64,000 bases of DNA from Acanthornis magna (Eukaryota > Chordata > Aves > Passeriformes > Acanthizidae), in assembly GCA_036785705.1 (NCBI GenBank), contig JAWUZG010000138.1:327501-391500 (forward strand). Direction: 5' to 3'. The number at the start of each line of letters is the position of its first letter. Within the stretch, counting starts at the first letter, position 1. Below are positions 36,187 to 50,893 of the stretch, piece by piece. The notes beneath the pieces are model-generated. The model saw only the letters and a list, made by a program, of their open reading frames with translations, did no database searches and had not been told where the DNA came from. The position numbers were made by a program, and so were the translations under genes.

Positions 36187-39100
36187 GATTTTAGCATCAT
36201 GCCCTGTACAGATTAGAAAAATGGAAGGGGAGAATTCAGTTAATATATGGTAAAGATGAGGACACAGGCCCAACCTTTAGAATATGGACAGAATATTCTG
36301 GGGTTTGTAGTTTTGTGAAGTGAAAGGGTGTGCTGGGTGGCTTGAAGAAAGATGGGAGAGATGAAAATCATCTCAAGTTTAAGAGCTGAGGCTGAGAAGC
36401 AATACAATGGTTAGCCTTCACTAGAATGTGAGGAGTCTCTGACGTGGTTATTTAATTGGGGAAATGTGATTCAGAAGGATCTGGGGTCTCACTTTTTGGG
36501 AACACGGTCTGTGCTTTGGTGAACATTGAAGCTAATCCAGTGTTTCACTGCTGCTGCAGTGGAGCACGGGAGAGAAAGTCCTGTTTTCTGCAGTGCTCCT
36601 GACTGCAGGTTGGGCTGGCCTTGGAGCTCATCAGAGGTTCATATGCTGCTTCTGTCTGCTTTTTTTGCAATTTTTGGGTGCTTTGCTGTTGCATTGAAGT
36701 GGCTCACAGAGAGGTCTGGCAGGCAGTGGAGCTGGCATGAAGTACGTGGTGGACCCATACAGACTTTGGGCAACAGTCAGCTGGCTGAGACTTGTGGAGT
36801 TGTATATTAGGGAGTTGGAGTTATAAGAGCTGTTATGCTATATGAAATAAAAATGGAAAGGAAAAGAAAGATCCAACAGTGTAAGACCAAAACTAATTTC
36901 AGTGTACTATAAAAGCACTTGCAATGGAATGTAAAAATTCAATCCTAAAAGTTCTTGTGACAGCATGCTTTTTGGTAAAGGGGTATGTTAAATTTTAAAA
37001 AAAAATTTAAAAGGTGAACCTAAGTAGACAGGATGCTGACGTGACTTGGTGGTACCTTTGGTTAATCTGTGCTTTCTGGCTCTCTGTTTTTATCTCCCTC
37101 TAAATGTGAATACACAGAGAAAGCATGAAAGAAAAAGGGGTATGAGTTCCTTGGCTGTGGATCATCTCATAGCAGAGGACAGTTAATGTATGGTCTGCAT
37201 TCCCTATACTAAATCTCACCCTGGCTCCTCCCTAAATCCAGGCTTTGCTCCACAGGTCACTAGTCCAGTTGGTGGTATGTTGTGCAGTAGTAGAGCTACA
37301 AGCTGGAAGAAAATTGAACATTAAGGATACAGTGGAAGTAAATGCTATTTTTAAAATTTTTATGTGTGGATTTTGTGTGTAGTGTGTGTGTGTGTCCCCA
37401 AAAAAGCCCTTTTATCTCAGAAAGAAGACTTCTCTATGTGTAAGACAGAAAGGTGAGTGACTAGAGTTTGTGCAGCATTCTATGGACTGTCTGAAAGAAA
37501 AGCATTATTTTGAAGATCATTATAAAAATTACTGATTTTTACATGTGTTCCATTGCAGGGAATGCATATATGCATAGTGTTTTTTCAGGAAATACATAGA
37601 TCTGCTGAAGTTTACAATGCAGGTAGATCATGTGAGATTTGGATTTCCTGTGGTGCCTTTGAGGGCCTCAGCTTGATAGGTTGTAGAAACATCTCAAACA
37701 AATGGGTCATTTGGAGAGAGCTTTTGGTTCTTTATACAGGACAGCAAATCCAGTGTGCTGTCAAAAGGAAATTGTGCTCGTAGTGATTCAGTCAGTGGAG
37801 TTGATCCAGCCTTCCAAAACTACTTGGGTAGCAGGCTTGGAAGTACCTGTGCATTGGCCTCCTGCTCTGATGGAACTGACTGCTCACCCTCACTCCAAGC
37901 CTTCCAGCAGGGATGAGGTGCAGCATTTCAGGAAAACCATCACTTGCAGGAGGAGCAGTGTTAACAAATATCACCCTTCATTTCTGGGCAGTGTTCGGTG
38001 GACTTGGATGCTGACAGAGGTTAGTAGGAGTGAGTTACGTAAATGATCATCAATCAAAACCCTGTTTATCACTTCCACAGATGTAAGCAGTAAATAATGC
38101 ATTAAGCAAAGAGGTGTTCAAGGAAGTGGGTTGCTTTCTTTCCTTACATGTGTGAATGTCCTGGGTGTGGCTGGGTTAGGCTCACATAAGATTCTAGAGA
38201 TGTTTCCCTCTGATCTGCCTGTGATGGCCATCACTTGATACACTTACTTTGGAGAAACAAGCCAAAGCACTTGCATGTAGGTCTGACCCAGGATGATTTT
38301 TATCAGGTAGAGAGGGTTGGTGGCTTTAGTCCTCTCTGCCCTTTCATATTACTGAACATTTTTGCATTTAGTAGCATTAGGGGCTACAAGCCAAATACTG
38401 AACTTTGTGTTCAAATGCTATGAAAACCCTGCTTTGATGAGCGTGCAATATATTCTGAAGTAACTTTATTAAAATTGCTAGATTGGTAGTAAGATTCTTG
38501 TAGAATGATGCAATTCATCCTCATGCAGCCCTACTTCCAGTGATACTATCAAAATCTTGGCACCACTTTTGCAGCTGCATTACTGATTGGAAGAGTAAAT
38601 GCAGCAGTTTGAGGTGGTTCCCCTCTGCTGGGAGTGCAGGTTCTGAAATGAATGCATGACTGAAATCTAAGTGTAGGGTGGGCTCTACAGTTTGTGGTTG
38701 GGTACAGTATTATTCATTCAGCTTTCTAGATATTGATAATCGCCACAGACAATTTGGACCTGGAAACCACAGTGTTTCAGTTGAAATGTTGACATGACAG
38801 GCATGTGTAGCAACACCGGAAGGAGATGCAGTAGGTGAAAACCAAAGGAGAAGTTCAGTTGTTTGTTTATCCTCTTTAATTGAAATTCAAGCCTTTGTTT
38901 TTAAAACCTTTTCCTGGTACTGGTCTGTCCATAAAGCTGAGAAATGCAGCTAGTCTGTATTACCAGCAAATTCCAGAGCCCTGTAATTGTGCTCCAATGC
39001 CTTGTGAGCCCTAGCAAGACAGAATACCCCTCTGCAGTGAGAGATGCGGAGCTGTGTGCTTCCTCTCCTGTTTCATTGCCTAGTTGTCCAGTCAGTGCAT

Positions 39101-42100
39101 CCCTTCTGTATTTTCCTGCCTCCTGAAGGACTGCTGGCCTCTGAGGAGTGCTGCTGTCAGAGCAGTCACGCAGTGACTTCAGTTCTTGGGGGCTGACTGA
39201 GCTGTACGGGGTCTTGTGAGTGGGGAGGCAGGGGAGTGGGGTGAGATGCAGGTGACAGCAGCAAGCAGCAAAGCAGGCTCTTCCAGAAATGTTTCATTTT
39301 TGCTTGTCTTTGCTTGAATATCCAGTTCTATGTCCAGCCTTTCTGTAACAAAACTTCATTAGAGCTGAGATTCTGCCAGAATTCTGTTAGAACTTCAAAA
39401 ATGTTAGATTTTCTTTGTTTCTTTCCCTGTTTTCTTTTATGAAGGTTGGTGGTGGCCTCAGATGCTTTTTTCTCATCGTTTTTCCTTGACTGCATCATAG
39501 GATATAGGGAATATTACCTGATTCAGATAGAAAAATTTGGCACTAATTGTTAAACTGTCAGAAGATAAAATGAAAAACCTCATTCACAGCTGGGAGAACT
39601 AAGATCCTTCCATCTTCCTCTGTTTTAAAACATATGAGTTAAATTCAAAGCAACTCCTGATGAAGATTTGAAATTTTCTTCATGAATTTTGGCCTGTTAT
39701 GAATGGCTTTAGCTGTCTCCTGAAGTGCAGGCAGCCAGAGCACTCATCTGCCAGCACACCCTCGTACACAGATGTTGACTTTCCTGTCAGTAGTGAAATA
39801 GCCCTGCTTGTTTTATGGGGTGGTTATTCTGAGGTTGGAAGATTGTTGAGCCTGGAAGAGATCACTAACCCCAGCTTGCTACTTAGCTATAAATAAGTTT
39901 GGTCTGCTGTGGACTAGTAAGTACTCAAGATTCTTATGTGAGGTTATTCACTCTTATCTAGGGCTATCAGCAAACTGGGTGGTTTGATGCCTTTAATGAA
40001 AAGAAGCATGCAAGCCTTGCAAAAGAGTCAAAGCAGCATCTGAATATAAATAATTCAGCCCTCAGCCAGAAGGATAAAATAAAATTCTCTAAGAGTTTTA
40101 AGTTTGGGGGTAGTGTTTTAAAGTTATTTTGGCTTAATAGTAGCTAAGGGAAAGATTATTCATATTTGTGTATGTGCATTCTTTGTGTTAGATGCAATGT
40201 TGCTGAAAGGTATGCCATAAAATAATTGAACTTCATCTGAAGAGCTTGAAAGCATGGTTACATAGAATACAAAATAACCCTAGTGTGGGAGAGTGTGATT
40301 TTGAGTACAGGGAGAAGAAGCTGAGTAAGGTGGTTTAATCAAAAATGTTGGTTGTGAAAACCAGGCTTTTCCAGTTTTTGCAATGAAAAAAGAAAAATCC
40401 TGCCATTGTGGAAATGAACCTGGGAGATGACAGTGTAGGATTGTGTGGTCCAGGTCTCTTTGTTTGGGAAGCTTGAGAAGGCAAAGGTTTGTTTTTGGTA
40501 ATTCTCCTATTACTTCTCTGATTCCATTCTTTTAGTGAAAGGTATTGATGTGCCTCATCCCCAAGGAAACTCTTGTTTCTGCAATTTGTTCTTTTTGCAA
40601 CAGCATTTGTTATTACAGTGTTTGGTGGTTTTCTTGTTCCTCCAGTTAAATTCCTTATCTGGAAGGTCTAAGTAGTTTAGGGTTAATTACTCTCAGATAA
40701 ATATAGGTAAGTCCTGGGGGGGTTGGGAGCATGTTGCAGTGACATTGCACTTCAGATGGGTTCTAGTTAGGGAAGCATTGGTTGCTGGATGTGTTGCACC
40801 AGCACAGTTTTGTCCTTGTGACTGTTTTGTTTTTGTGGGAGCTGCTTGTTCCAGCTTTCCCCAGGAGATTTAAATACGAGAATATATACAACTGCCCTAT
40901 GTTTTTATAGGGATGTTTTGTGGTGAATAAATTGCTGACTGAGAACATACTGACAGTGTCTGACACAGAGGGAGCAAGGAGTTGGGCTGATCAAGTTCTT
41001 CACTGAATGAAGGAGACTTTTATTTTTAAATCTGAAAGGTCCTTAGATACCTGTGATGGTTCACACCATCTCTAAGTCATTAGAATAACCCTCTTAAAGA
41101 CGTTCTAAATGGAGATAGGATTTGACTTGTGCAGGTAATGATTTAATACAAAAATACAAAGGAAAGAGCAATCGCTCTGGGGGATTTAAAATGAAAATAC
41201 TACATGATAGGTATTGAAAAGGAAGTAAGTATATCTAATAGTAGCTACTGGTTGGGTACAGAAGGGGCTGATTCAGTCAGAAAGGAGTGGGCAGCAGAGG
41301 GGGTGATCCTTCCCCAAAGGATCTGTGTGTCAGCAGCAGAAGCAGCATTCCTGTACGACGTAGACAGGAGTGGAAATGGCTGGAGTGGGGAGGCAGTGCT
41401 GGCTGGTGCAGAAAGCAGGTGTTTGAAGTTGCATGTTTGAACTCCATCTGAATCAGGTTTTTCCCCCCTGTGTTTTGGAGTCTTAAAACTCCACCATTGC
41501 ATTTCACTGTCATCTGGGCCATGCGTGGCATCGTGTCCTCTGTTGCTGTGTTTCAGGTTGTGAATGCACAGAGTTGTGCACAGCTTCAAAGGGTGTTGAG
41601 CAGTTTAAAGGTGTGCACAGCGCAGCCACAGCGTGGATCCAGGCACAGAGTGGCCTCGAGGAGCCATATAACACTACAGTAGTCATTTTATGTAATCTTA
41701 GATAAACTGCGTCTGCTGGTTTTAAAAGTTGCTTCACGCTACCACTGGTTATTTTTAATATAAGCTCTTGAAGTGAGTTGGTGCCAAGCAAAGCATTGTT
41801 TGGAGTATGGAGAAATAACCTGTGAGCCAAAATTAGCCTGTGTTCGTGTGGAGTGGTGTGTGTTTCGTCAGGGCTGCCCAGATCATGTCGTCCCTGAAGG
41901 CAGCACATTTCAGCTTTAAATGTTTAAGCTATTACAACATGGAACACGCTGGTGAGTGGTGCCAGTAACATACGCTGAACATATGACCAGCACATGCCCC
42001 CACTTCAGCCTAGGCCACGAATTATTTACTTTTTGTTACAAGCTGTTTATTTTTGAGAGGTTTTCTCCCCTCTGTCAGTGTCAAGCACTGAGCCTTTTGT

Positions 42101-43384
42101 TTCTTTTTTCTTTTTTAAAAAATCTTCTTTTCTACTTTTGCTATTGAGTCTGCATTTCTAAAATTCTCTGCTGTGTGTACCACCACCCCCACCCCTATTT
42201 TGTTTGTGCTCCTTCTCTTAGAATGCCATCCCTGGTAACTCCTGTGGTAGTGTCGTTGAAACTGGAGACCAGTCTGATTATTTTCAACTTGTAATTGAGA
42301 GATAAAATGACCTTATACTTAATCTTTTGGGACTTGGTCTATATTCATTAGTTAGCTGTGATACCTCTTCTTTGTGTCAATTTTTTACAATCATGTTTCA
42401 CATCTGTGAAATGGCAGGGTTTTTCCCTCATCCCTTGTCATCTTTGGTTAAATAAATGATGTGAAGCAGACACTCCATAGGCCTTTTCTGATTTTAAACT
42501 GATTTTTGATGACAGCTCAAGTTCCCAGCCTGCTTGTGACTCTTCACTTGCAGCAACTCCGTGCTGTGGATTCTGGTACAAAACCTCTGAGTGAGCACTG
42601 ACCCAGACTGATGGGCTGGGGAGCTCTGGAGAGCAACAGCAGATAAAACTTTAATGTACATACAAATATATTGCATCTTTGCTGGGTGTTTCATAATGTT
42701 TTAGGGAGTGTTACCTCTTGGATGGGATCAGGCTTGACACAAAATTAATTGGACTTGGTGAGCTTTTCAGAATGAATCATCTTGTAGTTATTTGTGTGCA
42801 CTGTAGGTAACAGGCATTGCATACTTCTTTATTTAGATTATTCTTTTAAATTCAGTTTTCTCCTGAAAGTACATTGAGTGAAAGGATACACTGTTACAGA
42901 AGACTTTTGCTTCTCATTTTAAGTATATTGGTAAACTTAATTTTTCAAGCATTTGCAGTAATTAAAAGTATCCTGCTCATGATTCCTGTTTTTTGAAGCC
43001 TTTTTTTTAACCTTCACGTTGAATTTGTACAGTAGCACAGGTTCATTAAAACAGCACTTTCTCCTTGTTTTAACCATACCTTTTAAATAAAATTCAGGCC
43101 CTGCAGATAAACTGTAACTAACCCTTTGGTTTCTAGGTTAGTTAAAACAAACTTAACTGGGAGTTAGAGCTGAAAGAGCCATCCTGTCCTGCCCTGTGTG
43201 TCAGCTCTGGTGTTCCTTGTGTGCTCAAGTCATATTAGTTTACTGGTGGGCCTGAAAAACAGTCCCTGGGAAGAGAAGGGGAGAGGCTTGGGATTAGTTT
43301 TCTGTCAAGTCAGAAGTGCAACTTTTTCCATTACCAGATGGGAAGATATTAATAAGATTGATAAAGTGGTTTTATAAGCATTTC

Positions 43385-44260
43385 ACAGAATCATAGAATT
43401 TTTTAGTTGGAAATGATCCTCAAGGTCATTGAGTCCAACCATTGACCCAGCACTGCCAAGGCAACCATTAGCCCATATCCCCAAGTGCCACAGCTACACA
43501 TCTTTTAAATCCCTCCAGGGATGGTGACTCTGCCACTGCCCTTGGCAGCCTGTGCCAGGGACCAACCACCCTGTGAAGAAATTTTTCCTCATATCCAACC
43601 TAAACCTTCTGTGGCACAACTTGAGTTTTTTCCCTCTTGTCCTGTCCCTGTTCCCTGGGAGCACAGCCTGACCCTGCCCTGGCTGCCCCATCCTGTCAGG
43701 AGTTGTGGAGAGACACAAGGTCCCTCCTGAGCCTCCTTTTCTCCAGGCTGAGCTCCCTCAGCTGCTCCTGGTGCTCCAGACCATTCCCCAGCTCCGTTCC
43801 CTTCCCTGGACATGCTTCAGCCCCACAATGTCTTCCTTGTAGTGAGGGGCCCAAAAGTGGACACAGATTTGAGGTGGGGCCTCAGCAGTGCCAGCAGAGG
43901 GCATGGGCACTGCCCTGGTGCTGTGGCCACACCATGGCTGGTGCAGGCCAAGTGCCATTGCCACCTGGGCACAGCTGGCTCAGCTCAGCTGTTGTTGATA
44001 GCACCCCCAGGCCCTTTTCCACCGGCAGCTTTGCAGCCCCCTGCCCCAGCCTGGGTCACTGCAGGGGCTCTTATGACCCAGGTGCAGGACCTGGCACTTG
44101 GCCTGGCTGAACCTCACAGCCATTGGTCTCAGCCCATGGATCCAGCCTGTCCACATCCCTCTGCAGAGCCTTCCTGCCCTCCAGCAGTGCAACATTCCCA
44201 CCCCAACTAGGCGTCGTCTGATCCCTGAGGATGCCCTCAATCCCCACGGATAAAGATATT
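43385..44260 (-). mobile_element. CR1 LINE, long fragment with ORF2 C-terminus
   Basis: The longest repeat here, about 0.9 kb on the minus strand. The element's 3' end is at 43385 (ACAGAATCATAGAATTTTTT, the octamer end reversed), followed by the 3' UTR. Reading leftward, the remains of the reverse transcriptase C-terminal region appear in broken frames. These include FWAPHYKEDIVGLKHVQ (near 43850) and AKCQVLHLGH with SCRWKRAWG (44000-44110). Frameshifts and stops show it is dead. It is 5'-truncated and lies inside FOXK2 intron 1, antisense to the gene. Confidence 0.93.
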
Positions 44261-47200
44261 GAATGTGGGCCAGAGCGAAAGTTGTCTCGTCTTGGAAGGT
44301 CTTAGTCTGTGATTCCTGATGCTGCCTCCAGGGTCCAGCCACCTCCTTGTGCTGGCTCTGGCACCACTAGATCCCTTGTGGGCAAGGTCTTACACTAACC
44401 CCAAAGAGTGCTGTTTTCTTCTTTAAAAAAGCATTGTTTTTCTGGGTCACTTGGTGCTGGTTTAGTCGGTTGGATCACTGAGGGTTTAACATCCAGAGGG
44501 GTCCCTGGCTGCCTACTCCTCAGGCTGGAGAGATCCTCAGTGCTTCTGGTGGCTGCTCCTGTGAGCTCGTGGGTTCACAGTCACAGATGTGATCCACAAA
44601 CCGTGGGCTAAGAAAGGAAACCACTGCGGACAATGAAGTTGGACTGGAAAAGCAACAAGGCTGTGCTGGTGCTATTTTTAGAAGGTCCAAATTGTGTGGT
44701 TGATGGTTCTCATTTTGAGGCTCACCACAAATGTATCTTCAAACACAGATATTTGATAACCAGTTTCTGTAGTCTCTGTTAAACTTTGTGTTTTGTTTTC
44801 TGAAAAGTGATGAAGAATTCAAGGTTTCCTGTTGTCTTTCAAGCTTGCTGCATCAGGTGAAGGTGTCCTGTCTCTTTACCTTTGCAGTTCTTGGGGAAAA
44901 GTCACTTACTCTCCTGTCGCTTTCATATAAACTGACTGGTGTTTTCTCAGGACAGTGAGTAAAACTGACTGAAAGATATAATTTTATAACTTGACTAATT
45001 AGTGCTCATAAATCTTCCTGATGTGATTCCTGATGATGATTAAAGGAGTGGTAGTTTAAAAATATCTAATGCACCTTTTCGACTCTCTGAAAAAGGTAAC
45101 AAACAAACTTGTGCATTAAAGTTAACATTTAATGAGCAACTTGTAAAAAAAATCCTCATTGTTTATTTTGAGAAAGGATGTTGAAAAAATGTAGGTTTAT
45201 AGACTGATTTTAATCATCTAAGTTGTCTGTTATCTTAGTTTTTGCTTTTCTGACTTAAAGCCTGCATGTTGTTGCATATTGGGAAGGTGTACATGTTATT
45301 AGAGTGCTGGGTGAGGCCATGGTCATGCCCTCCAGAATTGTTAAAATGTCTCTTAGATTCATATTTTAGTTATCATCCCCATTTTTGCTTTGCTTTTTCT
45401 TAATAAGGTTTAGAATATTAGTCTTTTACTTTTCCAAATGGATATTCCTAAGATCATGAAGTAATTGGATGTATGAGTTAAAAATGAAGGAAATGGACTC
45501 CAAATCTGTAGTAGTATTTGCTTTTACATCTGTATTTATAGTAAGTTTAACTTAGGGGCCACCTGGTTGTTATGGTAAATGCGACTTTTTTTGTGGTGCT
45601 TCCTGTACTGACACAGGGATTGGAAAAAAAAATGTATTCTCAGGATATCTTTGTCATTATTGACAAAAGTGTAGTATAATGCTGTACACATACAGGAAAT
45701 TAGGAAGCACTTTCTGTAACTAGGGATTAACATTTCACCACAGCACATCTTTCTGAAAATCCAAATCTTTCAAATATCAGTTGGTTCTTAAGTGTAAATG
45801 GAAACATGTTAATTTAAGTGCTGTGAAAATTAGTATTTGCAGTTCTCTTTGTGCAGCAGCATATGCATTGAACTCATTTGCATCTCTTCAGCTTTGCCAG
45901 ACAAGTGGATTCTGCAGTGGAATTTTGAAGCAATCCTATAACTGATTAAATTGTTAAATATGCAGTCCTGTGTTGGAATTTCACTACAAAAAATTATGAA
46001 TTTGTAGCAATCAGTATTTGTGCATGACAGAAATTTAATTTTAACAGTAAATGGTATTCTGCTAGAGGGAGGGTCCAGTTTAGAGATGTGTGGGGAGTTT
46101 ATCATTGATAATTTGGAGGAATCGTTGTTATATGACAGTTTTGACAGTTCCATTGAGGGAAGATGCTCAGTTGATAAACCAGGGAAGCCTGACTTGGACA
46201 AATGTCACTTGCTTTTCCAGGGAGGGTGAAAGTAAGATACCTTGCTTTATCTGTATCTCTGTGTAGGAAAGCTTTGCAGATTTCTGCTCATCTAGGGTAG
46301 TTTAATTGTTTGAGCAGTTTGACAAGAATTTCCTCTGTCCAAGAACCTCTCTGGAGTTGACTGCAGCTGCTTTTTTCAGCATTTCAATCATTTTGTAAAC
46401 TTAACTCCATCAATTTGTGTGCTCAGGAGGTAGAGTCAGCTCAATTTTTATTCTGTAAGTCTTTAACTGATACTGTGTCAGTTATTGCCTACAAAGTTGC
46501 TTTGGCTCTGGCATGTGTCACAGAATGACCAGAGGTTAAAGCAGAGTGAAACAATGTATTATGTACCAGGGCCATTTTTTTTTTTTCTTTTAGATATTCT
46601 ATTTTTAGAAAATTCAATGGTCTGGAAGAGCTAAATCACAAAATAATAATAATAAAAAAAGGTTGGAATTTGAAGCTAAACCAAAAGAAACTGCTCTCAA
46701 GACATGGTTGGTTTATTCTCAGAAAACCTCCGATTGGGTTGGTTCACACAACTGTACGAGATGCTTTTGTCATCACCCTCCATCACACGTTCTTTGTTGT
46801 GTGGGATTGATCCGGTGATTGTGGATTCCAGCCCTGGCTGCAGGAATGCAGTTAGAGTAAACCCAAGCTGAACAGTGTACAGCAGTGCCCTTGATTTACA
46901 TAGGACAAGAAATGAAAAGTGAAAATAGTATTTTCATCACTTAAACAGTTTGGTTATTTTAAAAAAAAAAGGAAAAAAAGTCTATCTTTTTTTGGCCAGT
47001 GAAAGTTTTTGCAATTTCGTTCTGTTGGTATGGGGCAGGGTAGCAGTATGATTAATTAAAAATAGTAGATAGAACACAGATAAACAAAATTAAAGTGAGT
47101 CCTTCAGTATCACCGGGGGTAGGATGTGCCTTTGCTGTTGATGTTTTCGGGTGGTTCTGCACAGGACAAGTAACAGGAGTGAGTAACACTTGTAGTATCC

Positions 47201-50200
47201 TGACAGCTGTTTGTCATCTAGAATGAGGAACTCCTTATTACTAAAGGAGAGCAAATGAAGAATCCTTTCTCTCCACATGTTTTTTGGTATTAAGATATGA
47301 ATTTTAGCTTTTACTTCTTTGTTTTTTAATTGCTTGAAATACTGCTTTAATTTTCTTTTGTTCAATAAGGGGGGAAAAAATCTTGCTTCTCACAGATACA
47401 TGGGAAATGAGGTTTGTGTAGTTTAGCATCTTCAAACCCCTCAGTATTTAACTATAGATTTTAATTAGAAAGTATGCATTTAATATGCAGTTTTCATGGT
47501 GTACTAGTAAAGTACTGATGAAATGAAAGTTCCTTTAGCTCTGTTTGGGAGGATGTGATATATTGGTTATGATATATGTGTGTGTGTGTGTTACTTTTTG
47601 CCATGTAGACTTCACAGCCACTACTTCTGTGCTCCTTAAACAGCTCCTCTTGTGCAACAAACTCTTGATTGAGGTACTTGAGTCTAATTTAATGAAATAA
47701 TCTCCCTATTCCTGAAGACATGTCTCTCACCTGATGTTTTGCCTCTTAAAGTGGTTGTAGAAAAAGGAAGATTTGGGGGATGATCCGGTGGTTTAAACAA
47801 AAATTGGGTGTTGGGAAAAATATGTTCTGTTCCCAACTGTTGCGCACTTGCCAAAACAGCTTGGCCAAGTCACAAATCTGTTTAATCTGTTTTTGAAAAT
47901 GGGAATAATACTTCATGGGCAGGCAGATGATGAAATTTCAGTGCTCTTTTCCAGCAGGTTTTATCAAGGAAGAGCTTTGCCTTGTCTTTTAAAATCCCTT
48001 GGGTTTTGAAGGGGATGACTTGGTGTGCAGGGTGAACTCCCTAACTCCCTCCTTGCTCCCTGTTTTTGAAGACTGTTAGTGCTGTTTTTCCTGGTACTTC
48101 AAGCTTTCTTACATACACTGTTCCTGTGTGAATGCTGCTATCCCTAAACTTTGGTGTGCCTTGGAGTTTAAAACCTGCTGGATCTACCAAGCTGACGTGT
48201 GTGCAGTATGTCAGTCTTTTCTAATGAAAGGGACAGCAGTGGCTTTAATTATAGTTAAGACCTTGAAAGTAGCCCAGAAATTAGTTTTGGAAGCTTATCC
48301 TTCTGTATTAGTTCAAATTTGAAGCTTTCAAAGAGAATGGTTAGAACAGTTGCATATTGGGAGCATTTTCTTGTATAGTACAGCACAGCTTTTAAATTCA
48401 GGTGTCATGATGTCTTTTTGAAGCAAGATTAGACTGTGAGATGTCTTAAACTTACTAAAACATCAGCAGACTTCTACATTTCAACTTGAGTAGTTTTCTG
48501 CTGAATTGGAGTATGAGCTGGAAATACCAGTGGCTCCTGGAAGCAGGGAACTGGAATTGTGGTGGATGGGACCAGAGCTGGTGCAGGAGGCCAGGGAGAG
48601 CCTGCCCTGTTTGGCAGCACTGAGCTGTTACATCCCTGTATCCCATGAAACATCGCCGAGGTCAGGCTTTTATTGCAGAGAGCCTGGTAGGTACCTGTGC
48701 TTCAGGAATCTTGGTTTATACTGTTCATTACTTTACTAGATGTTGTTTGAAGTGGGTTTCATTTTGCTTAATATTGAAGAGGTGTGAGTGAGCAGGAGTG
48801 GATGTGTGTGTCTACACCTAAACTCCCTCTAAACCATAGCCTGTGGCTGTGGTCAGCTAGCCCTGATTCTTCAGACCACTTTAGACTTTTCCCTTCTGTG
48901 TCATGGGCATCATTAAGTGTCTGTCCTTTTTCACTCTCTGTAGAGACAGGTGACAAACATGGGCCCAAGTTGACACTTGGAGACTTTAATCTCTTGCCTC
49001 ATGTGGCTGTGCCTTTCCTTCTCTGTACTGGTGCTCCTTCAGTACATGACAACGACTGGCCTGTATTCTCATGAAAACTTTTATTGTGTCTACTTTTTTA
49101 TTCCTGGACCGATTTCCACTTGCGTGACTCTCTGACCGGTTAAATCATGTCTGTTGTTTTTATTCGCTTTTATCCTTCTGTGCTTTCCTGCTGCCCCTTA
49201 CACAGCCCATGATTTGAGAACTTGGCATGGTCTCAGAACAGCTCAGGAGGAGGAGTTCTTCTTGAAGGATATTTTCCAATAACAGCGTGCTTGTTGTAGA
49301 TTAGTTTCTTTACTTTGTGGCTTTTCAGACTCCTTGGCCTCTTGATTGGTTCTTGAGTGCCCACACAAATGACAAAGGAGCCTAAATTTATGTCACACTG
49401 TGGAGCAGTCAGTGCATAGAACATTTCTAGAGGGTCTGCACTCTCAGTAGAAAAGTTTTAGGAATTTTGCAAATGGATGGAAAATTGAAAAGTAGTTTGA
49501 ACAAACATTCTGGAGAGTACACTTGGTTTAAAAAAAGAAATCTCAGAATATAATAAAAAATCTGGATTTCTGTTAAGATACCCAGCCCAGCAATATCACC
49601 ACAGTGAAGCAAATACGGAATGGCTCTTGAACATCAGACATCTTTAGGTAGGCAACTGTGAAATTTAATTAATGCCCATAGCTGTGTGAGAGGAGGCTGA
49701 AAAAGGCCTGTTCTTTGACCAGACAGGCAGATTTAGGGTGGAAATTAAACACTGCTGTCTACTCGAGGTTTGAGTTGGTAGGAAGCAGTTTTTGTCACTC
49801 TTCAATGGCCTGAGTTAGTCATGGATTTCTGTGTCAAATAAAGGGCTGTGCTGCTCTTGGAAGCAGAGTTCTGCCTTGAAAAGCCTGTCTAAAATAAACT
49901 TTGCTTCCTTAAATCAGGAATAATCTTTGTGCAGCCCTGCCTCAGTGGGTAGGTGCTCTCTTGGTAACGTTAGGAAGTTTGGGCATAATTTTGCAATGGA
50001 ATGCAGGTCTCTGATGAGGTAATAAATGAAGGCTTTTGTTACTAAAGTAATGTATGAGTCACAAGTGCTTTTTTTATGATTATGCTTGCGTCAAAACACA
50101 TCATGACAGCACTTGTTCACTGTACTCCTCCTACTGCTTTAATTGTAAGGAATGTGAGATGCCAAGAACTGTCTGTTTGGCTCCCAGCAGTTTGGTATGC

Positions 50201-50872
50201 TTTACTGATAGCTTTTATTTAACACTGATTGATATTATTAGAACCTCAGCGTTTCCATATGAATTTCTGCACCCCCACGAATACCCTGTAACTGAGGCTG
50301 AGGTGCCAGGCACCTCTAAGCAACCAGCTTGATGGTAAAGGATGGAGTGGGTTTGGTTTGTCAACTTTGGCTCAGCTGTGGTTGTAAATCCTATGCTTTA
50401 TGGAAAGTTTTGGAATGGCATTTACTGTCGTGGAGAAAGTTGGAGCTTGCGTATTTATGGTTAAATGCAGTTATCTGGAAGAAAGACAAAACAGTAATTG
50501 ATTTCTGTTTCCCTGTTGCAAGTGTTTTGTTTCTGTTTTTTAAGCAGGAAGCTGTTGTGTTATACAGTGATGTATGTAGGCTTTGTTGGGACTCAAAATA
50601 GCTGTTTGCAATTTGGCAAAGGTAGAGGCACTCAAGCTTTTGGACAAATTTTAAATTGTTTTCATAGTTTAGAAGAAAATGTAGAGATTGAGACCACACA
50701 ACCTGGTTCTGCATACAGCTTTTGTGTACAGAGATGCTAAACACCCGAAAATGCAGTGTTTCCATAGGCGGAGTTTCTTTTGTATTCACAGGCTGGGGAG
50801 CCTCAAATTCCAGAGGCATTACATGAGCAGTTTTAATGAATTAGTGTCTGGTTTTCCTGCAGCAGATGTGAC

Positions 50873-50893
50873 AAGCAGCTTTATAAGCTGCTT
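50873..50893. repeat. Short perfect palindrome (9-bp stems, 3-base loop)
   Basis: AAGCAGCTT, loop TAT, then AAGCTGCTT. A small hairpin in FOXK2 intron 1, with no clear function. Confidence 0.85.

Noticed and set aside
43589..44342. Several 70-157 codon frames on both strands
   Set aside because: All lie in the dead CR1 fragment; the minus-strand ones are ORF2 remnants and the plus-strand ones are their shadows.
45030..45090. Possible C/D-box snoRNA (CTGATGATGA ... CTCTCTGA)
   Set aside because: C- and D-box-like words are about 60 nt apart, but the flanks do not form a terminal stem and no guide or C'/D' pair is evident.
45830..46229. Overlapping frames of 123 (minus) and 69 (plus) codons
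   Set aside because: Open on both strands without conserved motif or splice context; chance.
50391..50819. 142-codon minus-strand frame in FOXK2 intron 1
   Set aside because: No recognisable motif, low-complexity-like composition, no splice signals at sensible places; chance frame.
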